Below, piece after piece: positions 17,181-23,249 of a DNA stretch of 23,249 nt. Source of the DNA: Tritrichomonas musculus (taxonomy: Eukaryota; Parabasalia; Tritrichomonadida; Tritrichomonadidae); the NCBI GenBank assembly GCA_039105265.1, contig JAPFFF010000414.1:1-23249 (forward strand), written 5' to 3'. Numbering within the stretch: the stretch's first letter is position 1; every line of letters begins with the position of its first letter. A program made the translations under genes and the position numbers. The notes beneath the pieces were generated by a model. It worked only from the letters and a program-made list of their open reading frames with translations, was not told the origin of the DNA and did no database searches.

Positions 17181-18419
17181 AGGACGTGGTAGGACCAAAT
17201 ATAATTTGAACTTTTTGTGTAAATATCTCCTTAAATATTTTGTTATTGTAATTCTAAAATATATTATTATATTGTAAAGTGAGAGAAATAAAGGGGGGTC
17301 GATTCAAAAAATAATTAATTTCAAGGGAAAACGATAATGAAAATTTATTTTGAGAAAAAAATATTTAAAAAAAAAATTTTTTCTTAAAATTATATTTTCT
17401 GAAAAAATATTCAATTTTTTCTTAACTTGATCGTCGACCTCTATTTTATTGAATGAGACCCCTATTTTTTTGGGGCACTTTATATTTGATATTTATTAAA
17501 ATAAATCAATAATAAATGAGATCCCCTATGTATAAGAAAGAAAAACATCCAAATTAAAAATGACATTAAAATGAATAGAACATCAGAACAACTTTATTAA
17601 GGTACAAATCCAGTACGTTATTTTTTGAATAGGAGAACGTTTATTATCTGAATAGTTGCATGTCGCTGAAAAAGTTTAAATTGACTAGGTTTGTTTTTGA
17701 CACTTATTTTACAATTTAAATAAACATTATGACATGTTATATGAAATGGATGAAAATAATCGTTTTTTATTTAACATGTCATCTTTTTCTTTGAGAATGT
17801 CAAAAAAAATTGCGGTTACTAAACGTACTGGATTTGTACCTTAATCAAGAAATAATTGGTTTTTATTAAATATATACATGCTTGCTCACTTTTCCTATTG
17901 ACCAAAATTACATAATTTGAAAAAAAAATTTAATGATCATCAATATTCGGAAAAAATTTTGTTATATTTTTTTCTTAAATAAAGTTTAATTTTGGGATAT
18001 TTGTAAGTTTACTATAATATTATTTATTGCATACCTTAAAATTCAATTTTAATGAGGCGATAAAAAAAGTGTTTTTAGCCAAATTCATAACTTTCAAGTG
18101 AATAGAAGTATGCGAATTCAGAAAAGTAGCACTTGAACTATTAATATATCAAAATTAATCATTTGCTGAATAATTCCTATTGAGTATTTTTTTAATTCAT
18201 TTACTTTTTTTTTCACAAATATTTACTTTAACAGGTCCGTTATCATGAAAATTGAATGACAACAAATTGTCTTCTGAGATATTTTTTGAAATTATTGGTA
18301 AAATTGTATTATATATTTAAATGTTAATGCAATTTAATGGATAAAGTTTTGTGTTAATAATTATTTAATGAGATATTTTACCTACAAAAATGAGATTATA
18401 TTTGGTCCTACCACGTCCT
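17181..18419. mobile_element. Non-coding terminal-inverted-repeat element (about 1.24 kb)
   Basis: Perfect 25-bp inverted repeats bound this segment: 17181-17205 starts AGGACGTGGTAGGACCAAAT, and 18395-18419 is its exact reverse complement. There is no ORF of note inside, so it is a non-autonomous (MITE-like) DNA element. The left repeat is preceded by TTAA (17178-17181); the right one is followed by AAAA, so a target duplication is not clear. A second, shorter element is nested inside it at 17596-17845. Confidence 0.75.
17596..17845. mobile_element. Nested 250-bp MITE-like element
   Basis: Perfect 24-bp inverted repeats (17596-17619, starting ATTAAGGTACAAATCCAGTA; and 17822-17845) bound this segment. 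Each end contains TTAA next to AGGTAC, compatible with a TTAA or TA target site. Inside is a further inverted pair, GACATGTTA (near 17733) and TAACATGTC (near 17772). Its ends resemble those of the surrounding element in the words AGG(T)AC and CAAAT, suggesting related families. Confidence 0.75.
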
Positions 18420-18921
18420 AAAAAAACAAAAACGAAATTTAGCTTTATGCTCAAATTAAATGCTTTCTACCAGAGCAAACTCCAATTTTATTTTCAATGA
18501 TTGATATCTAAATATTTTTCATAAATATTTATAAACGTTTTTTCAGGTCAATTTTATCCTTCAAAATGGATCGTATTTATCTTATTAAATAATTCTATTT
18601 TGCTTATTATTATTATATTTTTAATATATATACATATTAATATGCACAAATAAAATAAATATTTACATAAAATTGATTTTTTTTTAGAAGACAGAGCACT
18701 GAAGCCAAATCAATCATTCTCACCGGTAGCCGTAATAAGAAATGGCTGTTTCCAATGCAGTAGTATACATGAAACCACCTTTGACGATAACCATATTTGT
18801 TTAGTCAAAGTTATTATTAAAAAAAAAAAAATTTTTATTCCAAAGTTATCCTAAAACATGTAAAAAAGACAAAAATTCAGCACTTAGCCTGTTTACTAAA
18901 TTAAAGTAACTAATATACTGA
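18420..18921. other. Intergenic region with a coding-like patch
   Basis: Mostly AT-rich. At 18687-18815 GC rises and both strands read protein-like: plus strand, EDRALKPNQSFSPVAVIRNG; minus strand, MVIVKGGFMYTTALETAISY. Neither is long (about 45 and 25 codons) and neither is recognised. It is probably a fragment of a decayed gene. Confidence 0.3.
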
Positions 18922-20235
18922 TTATTCCTGTGAGCTGCTTTTAACTTTATTCTTTCTCTTGTGGCAGACTACAGCAACAACAATTATAATTACAATTACC
19001 ACAACAACAGCAACAACAATACCAATAATCATTGGAATATTAATACCTTTATTTTTTTTGAAGACATATGGTTTATCATGAGTTACTGAGAATCCTTCAG
19101 CACTTGAACTATCAACTTCAAATTTGTCCTTATCAGCAACTATAACAATTTTTGGCTTAGAGTTTTGGTTATCCCATCCATCCCCTGATTTTGTTATCTT
19201 TATTGTTTGCTTTGATTTTTCTTCTAATACTTCTGTTGTATCGCCTAAAGTTGGTTTTATACCAACTGTAATATTGAGGCTTTTAATGTTATCAATAGCT
19301 TTTGTTATATCGCAATAGATGTCAAAATTGTAAATATCATATGTCACCACTCCATAACTTTTGGCTTTTGTATACGGAATATTGAGGTAGGTATCGTAAT
19401 ATTGTGATCCAGATTGCTGATATAATAAATTCCATGCATCCTCTGAATAAGATATTCGAACTCCATTATAATTACAATCCAAAAGTGAAATCATAAAATG
19501 ATCAATTGTCAATTTATCCCAATTCAAATCAGAGACATAATCCTTTCCAACGATAAGATTTTTAACTTGAATTTGGTCTGATGTTTCAGTGATTGATGAT
19601 TCTATAAACAATGTATCGCAATGAAAGCCGCCACCTATAACTTTAAATTCTTGGCCATAGACATAAAGATATGATACCATTCCATTGGATTCTCCTCCAT
19701 TAAGATAGACTCTGTGGTCATCTCCTGCTTTTACACTTTTTGAGTGTGATGAAGGAATGTTTTCAAAGAAAAATGATTCAACAAGATTTTTAACAATCGA
19801 ATCAGCTGAAAAACCTGGATTTTGCTTTATTAAAGCCTTGGCTTTGTTTTGTAATATAGATATTCCAGTTTGACTTAATAACTTTGCAGATTCTCTAGGT
19901 AAATGCTGTATTGCAGCATACTGAACTTTTTTCTTGAGTCTTCCAAAATTGTATGAATCGCCATAGAGTGAAGAAACCATAATCAGACCGTCTACTTTTA
20001 AGCTAGCTAATTGATCATATGCAGTGTCCCTATTGCCATACATCACTGGAGGAAACATTTCACAGTATTTGGAATCAGCAGTTCTTTTGCATTTTTCAAG
20101 ATCACTTTGGTATCGTTCTTCGGCCTTTTTTGTTAAGGCTTCTGCTTCATCACTTGTTAGTTCATCATTTAGATAAATCAGCTGTATTTTTGGAGTGGAA
20201 GAAGAAACGATTAGAAACAGTACAAAATAAAACAT
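18922..20235 (-). CDS. Single-pass surface membrane protein, trichomonad type
   Basis: The product has 437 residues. Residues 1-13 (MFYFVLFLIVSSS) are a hydrophobic signal peptide. Residues 14-398 form an extracellular region, with a helical first part (about 25-165, Lys/Glu-rich) and a probable beta-rich second part (about 170-395) that ends in a GDGWDNQNSKPKIVIVADKD-like segment, a pattern I associate with trichomonad surface protein families. Residues 399-424 are one membrane helix (INIPMIIGIVVAVVVVIVII...), followed by a 13-residue basic tail (CHKRKNKVKSSSQE). This is a type I topology with a short cytoplasmic tail, as in large trichomonad surface families. I do not recognise a catalytic motif; a role in adhesion or display is inference. 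The frame is intact. The gene's 5' end and promoter are repeated in inverted orientation at 20921-21337. Confidence 0.8.
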   Translation of the reverse strand: MFYFVLFLIVSSSTPKIQLIYLNDELTSDEAEALTKKAEERYQSDLEKCKRTADSKYCEMFPPVMYGNRDTAYDQLASLKVDGLIMVSSLYGDSYNFGRLKKKVQYAAIQHLPRESAKLLSQTGISILQNKAKALIKQNPGFSADSIVKNLVESFFFENIPSSHSKSVKAGDDHRVYLNGGESNGMVSYLYVYGQEFKVIGGGFHCDTLFIESSITETSDQIQVKNLIVGKDYVSDLNWDKLTIDHFMISLLDCNYNGVRISYSEDAWNLLYQQSGSQYYDTYLNIPYTKAKSYGVVTYDIYNFDIYCDITKAIDNIKSLNITVGIKPTLGDTTEVLEEKSKQTIKITKSGDGWDNQNSKPKIVIVADKDKFEVDSSSAEGFSVTHDKPYVFKKNKGINIPMIIGIVVAVVVVIVIIIVVAVVCHKRKNKVKSSSQE

Positions 20236-20267
20236 TAATAAAAATACTGTTTATTAAAAAACTATTG

Positions 20268-20299
20268 CTTTTTAAGTGATGTAAAAAACTCAAAAAGTT
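20268..20299. promoter_or_regulatory. CTTTTTAAGT/ACTCAAAAAG palindrome, 5' of the surface gene
   Basis: CTTTTTAAGT (20268-20277) and ACTCAAAAAG (20288-20297) pair with one mismatch. It lies 33-64 bases upstream of the surface-protein ATG, at the position where the paralogous copy has a perfect version (21206-21239). Confidence 0.5.
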
Positions 20300-20409
20300 A
20301 TAAAATATTAAATGAAAGATAAATCAAAGTTGCTTTTTGAATACAACGCATTTCAAAAGCTAATTCGTTTATTTTTAATGAAAATGTAAGAAATCTCAGA
20401 ATTGAATTC

Positions 20410-20438
20410 ACTTTTTGAGTTTTTCACTCACAAAAAGT
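20410..20438. promoter_or_regulatory. ACTTTTTGAGT palindrome, distal copy
   Basis: ACTTTTTGAGT (20410-20420) pairs with ACTCACAAAAAGT (20426-20438), with one extra base. It lies about 175 bases upstream of the surface-protein ATG; a weaker version lies at 21059-21086 in the mirror arm. Confidence 0.45.
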
Positions 20439-20591
20439 TTGCATTCAAGAGATTTAAAATTTTATTGCCCATGTGAAATCATTTAATTCTACTTTGATTC
20501 TACTTAAATGATAAATAATATGCTAAATTATTAGAGTAAAATTCAATGATTTTTTATTTTTTCAAATTTGATATTATTATCTCTTCATCAA

Positions 20592-20921
20592 AATATCATT
20601 TTTAATTTTTTACAAATATATATATTTGGGACTTTTTTATTTTTAAAACTTTTTTAACATCACAAGTGAGTTTTTTTCAAAAAATATTTTGAAGGTGAGT
20701 TTTTTAAAAAAAAAAAATTCAAAGGTGAGTTTTTTTCAAAGTTCATATCACAAAAGTAAGAAAAAAATCTGAAAAGTGCACCTTTTCTGATAATTTGGTG
20801 AAGAGCTAGGTTTGACTGTCCATATGAATTTTCATTGAAAAAGTTATGAAACTATCTCTATCCTCTTTCAATTTTGGACAGGACCGTCAACAATTGAGAG
20901 TGGACAGTAAAACCTAGATGA
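20592..20921. repeat. Centre of the inverted duplication, with short repeats
   Basis: It contains GTGAGTTTTTT three times at about 30-base spacing (20666, 20695, 20725). It also has an inner inverted pair, CTAGGTTTGACTGTCCA (20806-20822) and TGGACAGTAAAACCTAG (20901-20917), one mismatch in 17. No gene is seen; it is the shared upstream space of the two head-to-head gene starts. Confidence 0.65.
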
Positions 20922-21337
20922 AGAGATATATTATCAAATTTGAAAAAATAAGAAAGCATTGAATTTAACTCTAATAATTTGGCATATTATTTATCATTTA
21001 AGTAGAATTAAATGATTTCACATGGGCAATTAAATTTTTAAAATCACTTGAATTCACACTTTTTATTAGTGAAAAACTCAAAAATGAATTCAATTTTGAG
21101 ATTTACAAATTTTCATAAAAAAAAAAAAAAAAAAAAAAAAAAATTGCTTTTGAAATGCTTGGTATTCAAAAAGCTACTTTGATTTATCTTTCATTTAAAG
21201 TTTTTAACTTTTTGAGTGCTTTACATCACTCAAAAAGTTGTAACAAATTTAGATACAATATTTCTAATCTTATTTTCTTCCATACCAAAAATACATCTGC
21301 TTTATCCAAATGAAGAAATATCAGTTGTTGAAAAGCA
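20921..21337 (-). repeat. Inverted duplication, right arm
   Basis: This is the mirror copy of 20143-20592, including the promoter region and the start of a second gene copy on the plus strand. It contains a long A-run (21118-21142) absent from the left arm. The arms are separated by about 330 bases. Confidence 0.8.
21206..21239. promoter_or_regulatory. Perfect ACTTTTTGAGTG palindrome upstream of the broken paralogue
   Basis: AACTTTTTGAGTG (21206-21218) and CACTCAAAAAGTT (21227-21239) are perfect 13-base complements around CTTTACAT. It sits just before the lost start codon of the paralogue and mirrors the site at 20268-20299. Confidence 0.6.
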
Positions 21338-21347
21338 TTATCTTTAA
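21249..21347 (+). pseudogene. Broken head-to-head paralogue of the surface-protein gene
   Basis: The plus strand reads FLILFSSIPKIHLLYPNEEI, matching the start of the neighbouring surface protein (FLIVSSSTPKIQLIYLNDEL). DNA identity is also clear (TTTCTAATC, CCAAAAATACA, TTTAT-CAAATGA). The start ATG is lost, and a TAA follows after about 30 codons at 21345-21347, where similarity ends. It is a host-gene 5' fragment created by the inverted duplication. Confidence 0.7.
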
Positions 21348-21436
21348 ATGTATAACTGAAATTTATATATAAGCATACTTATCTATTTATTTATAATTTT
21401 TTGATAAGATTGTTTTTAATCTAAACATATGATAAA

Positions 21437-21472
<36 letters not shown>

Positions 21473-22288
21473 TATTTTTATTCATTCAATTTACAGCTGT
21501 TTTGGAAACAGATTAGATTTTTTTGGAAATAAAATATCATGATTTGAATGGTTTATGAAACCACTGAAATTTTTTGGACAAAAATCAGTGAACGATTATT
21601 TTGCATTCAATTTATCATTTTTTTACAGGTGAAAAATATCTAAATCAGAAGAAAATATTAATTAAATCTTAACACTCTTGGCCAATTTAATTATTTTTAT
21701 TTTGAAGAAAATTAAAAAATAATATTATTTTATCTTTACATAATTTTTTCCCGAGACTACATACCGCCTAGCGGGTGTCAAGCGAAGCCGAGACCTCGCG
21801 GATGGGGGTAAGTATCGGTAAAAATTATGAACGATAAAAAGATATAAAAATCTTTTTATTTTTTAATTTTTCAAAAAAAAAAAAAATTGAAAGGTACAGT
21901 TATTTTCTTTCAATTATTTGAATATTCTTACAAAAAGTCTCTTTTGGGTAATCAGTACCAATTTCTTTTCATGTTTGATATAACACTATATTATAAGCAT
22001 GAATAAAGAGGTTTTTTCATCAGTCAAAATATTTTTTCTTATTCATAAATAGAGAAATAAAGAAATTACATTAAATAATTTTGCGGTTTAATAAAAAAAC
22101 AACAAAAATAATGAAATTACATTAAATAAAAAGAATAGAGTACTCCGAAATAGCGTTTTCTTTTTTGAAAAAACTCACGTTGAGCAAAAAGGAAGAGTTA
22201 TTTCATGCTTTTAATGATGTTTGACATGATTTGAAATTGCAAAAATTACTTTATATATGAAACTGAATTAAAAATAAATTCTCTAGGT
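21348..22288. other. AT-rich stretch with one GC-rich island
   Basis: No ORF is recognised. It includes an A-run of about 29 bases (21440-21468) and the GC-rich palindromic island at 21740-21828, described separately. Confidence 0.5.
21740..21828. ncRNA. GC-rich palindromic island; possible structured RNA or element
   Basis: An island of about 70 bases is strikingly GC-rich in AT-rich flanks. Its outer arms, ATAATTTTTTCCCGAGACTA and (reverse complement of the right side) ATAATTTTTACCGATACTTACC, pair with few interruptions. Inside are CCGC-CTA-GCGG and GCGA/TCGC hairpins, so the whole could fold into a branched stem. It does not show the tRNA T-loop or the known core motifs of U2, U6, SRP or hammerhead RNA. 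It may be a structured RNA, or a miniature palindromic element; which is undecided. Strand is undetermined. Confidence 0.35.
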
Positions 22289-22326
22289 ACAACTTTTTTG
22301 AGATAATAAAACACTCAAAAAGTTGT
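22289..22326. repeat. ACAACTTTTTTGAG/CTCAAAAAGTTGT palindrome
   Basis: This is another copy of the same palindromic motif, away from the surface gene: arms 22289-22302 and 22314-22326 around ATAATAAAACA. It lies 12 bases beyond the 3' end of the ankyrin pseudogene, so the motif is dispersed rather than tied to one promoter. Confidence 0.5.
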
Positions 22327-22337
22327 AAAACAGAGAA

Positions 22338-22662
22338 CTAAAATAAATAAAAAACGGTTTTGGAAGTTATATCAAACCTTCCGAGAGAAATAAGATATTT
22401 TACAAGATCTAAATCACCTGATTGGCATGCTTGATGCAATATTGTACATCTATATATAAAACAAAATTTAAATCCCAAAGAAATTTGTGTTATTTAGAAT
22501 TGCAATACTTTCAAATTCAAAACATCATATAAACCTAAAAAATTAAGAAAATATTTGCTGAAGTAATATCAATCTTATTGAGTGACATAAGATATTTAAC
22601 AAGACAGATTGTTACAATGGCAAATTGGGACAAAACAGCGCAAGCTTTTTCTATTTCTTCAC
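22338..22662 (-). pseudogene. Ankyrin-repeat gene remnant
   Basis: Two separated minus-strand segments read as ankyrin repeats. One (about 22350-22445) gives LHQACQSGDLDLVKYLISLG then RFDITSKT, with the L-H-x-A-C and V-K-Y-L-I-S-L signatures. The other (about 22566-22660) gives IEKACAV... and LVKYLMSLNKIDITSA. They are separated by a stop-rich, AT-rich spacer of about 120 bases, and the last frame ends at TAG 22338-22340. The gene is therefore decayed or holds an insertion. Ankyrin proteins are highly expanded in trichomonads; this one is unlikely to function. Confidence 0.65.
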
Positions 22663-22665
22663 CTT

Positions 22666-22698
22666 TTCTAAGTCAATCAACAATTGATTGACTTAGAA
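22666..22698. repeat. Perfect 15-bp hairpin
   Basis: TTCTAAGTCAATCAA (22666-22680) and TTGATTGACTTAGAA (22684-22698) are perfect complements around a CAA loop, next to the upstream end of the ankyrin remnant. It may be a small palindromic insertion or a terminator-like structure. Confidence 0.7.
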
Positions 22699-22921
22699 AT
22701 GAGTGATTCTTGAATAGCGATAAAATGTATATTGACCTAAAGTTCATAATCATTCTGTTTTAAAAGTAGTGATATTGAACATCATAATGATTAAATATAC
22801 AATTTGAAATCAACATTTCATACAAAATAAATTTAATTGTGATCAATGACTAAAAAGTCATATTTGAAAGTATTAAAAAATGAATATTTATACAATTAAT
22901 TAAAATGCATTTTTCACTTAA

Positions 22922-23248
22922 TTAATTTAAACTTCTTCTGCTTTTTTTCCCGCTTGGAGCATCATCTTTATTAAGCACATGCTTTACAAGGAAGAATTCG
23001 CCCATCGTTAAAGCAGCAACAGTAACAATGACACCAATTTAAATTCCTGTAACTGCACAGCCACTCAACTTTTTCTTTTCTATTACTTTTGGATCTTCAT
23101 CATCATTGCGATACTTATCATTTCTTTCAAGTGTCAATGTTTGACTAACTGTGCCGTCAGATTCAGCGTGTGTGAATTTAGCATCCTTAAAGTATTTGGC
23201 GGGAAATGATACTTTGCTCTTCCATGCATTGCAATCAAAGATGCGATC
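22922..23248 (-). pseudogene. C-terminal end of a surface-protein gene, one internal stop
   Basis: The minus-strand frame runs in from the window edge: NAWKSKVSFPAKYFKDAKFT, then SDGTVSQTLTLERNDKYRND, and LSGCAVTGI before a TAA at 23039-23041. It continues IGVIVTVAALTMGEFFLVKH and ends SGKKSRRSLN at TAA 22922-22924. The hydrophobic stretch across the stop is a membrane helix followed by a basic tail, the same type I layout as the 18922-20235 protein, though not an evident close paralogue in sequence. The stop falls inside the membrane helix, so a read product would lack its anchor. The N-terminal part lies beyond the window. A sequencing error is possible. Confidence 0.6.
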
Positions 23249-23249
23249 T

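Larger units (their letters stand above)
20143..20592 (+). repeat. Inverted duplication, left arm (gene start and promoter)
   Basis: The arm covers the first 30 or so codons of the surface-protein gene and about 360 bases upstream. It matches the reverse complement of 20921-21337 in the same order throughout. Shared words include AAATGAAAGATAAATCAAAG, TGCCCATGTGAAATCATTTA and ATGATAAATAATATG; similarity is high by eye, with small insertions. This arm has an 11-base local duplication (TTCTACTTTGA). Confidence 0.8.

Noticed and set aside
20268-21239. Long-TIR transposon (about 970 bp)
   Set aside because: The similarity of the arms continues outward into the coding start of the surface-protein gene and its broken paralogue, so an inverted duplication explains it better.
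21740-21828. tRNA or U1 snRNA gene
   Set aside because: There is no T-loop, anticodon arm, or U1-70K loop; only a short splice-site-like word is present.

Overview
The window looks like a trichomonad (Parabasalia) genome, most likely Tritrichomonas. The evidence is very AT-rich intergenic DNA, intronless genes, a 986-residue kinase-like protein fused to BspA-type (LRR_5) leucine-rich repeats, a single-pass surface protein with a short basic tail, an initiator-like TCA element a few bases before a start codon, and a high density of dead mobile DNA. The organism is an inference from protein style; no rRNA or tRNA gene was found.

Layout. 1-5 kb is a graveyard: a broken TPR/Sel1-like gene (2-713), the C-terminal end of a PIF1-like helicase (733-1572) associated with a perfect 35-bp inverted repeat, a broken ATG101-like fragment (2529-2945), and a pogo/Tc1-type DDE transposase with one internal stop (3121-4038). 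5.4-12.1 kb is a remnant of a probable virus-like element: a superfamily-2 helicase in two parts plus a small ORF of unknown function. A 4.17-kb hAT transposon (6321-10489) sits between the two helicase parts and is flanked by an exact 8-bp target-site duplication. Inside it are a 5'-truncated hAT transposase, a 1.4-kb tandem array made of coiled-coil heptads, a 7-bp satellite, and a fold-back repeat.

12.4-16.4 kb holds two apparently intact host genes on the minus strand: the pseudokinase-LRR protein and a 76-aa RIIa-domain protein resembling RIIAD1. 17.2-18.4 kb is a non-coding terminal-inverted-repeat element with a second, 250-bp one nested inside it. 18.9-21.3 kb is an intact surface-protein gene (minus strand), whose promoter and first codons are duplicated in inverted orientation to give a head-to-head broken paralogue. 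21.7-23.2 kb holds a GC-rich palindromic island, an ankyrin-repeat pseudogene and the C-terminal end of another surface-protein pseudogene.

The host genes do not form an operon. Their likely roles are signalling or scaffolding (pseudokinase-LRR), flagellar or PKA-like docking (RIIa) and cell-surface display (18922-20235). The most unusual structures are the hAT-in-helicase insertion with its captured heptad array, the inverted promoter duplication with its recurring palindrome (ACTTTTTGAGT...ACTCAAAAAGT), and the kinase domain that lacks both catalytic aspartates.
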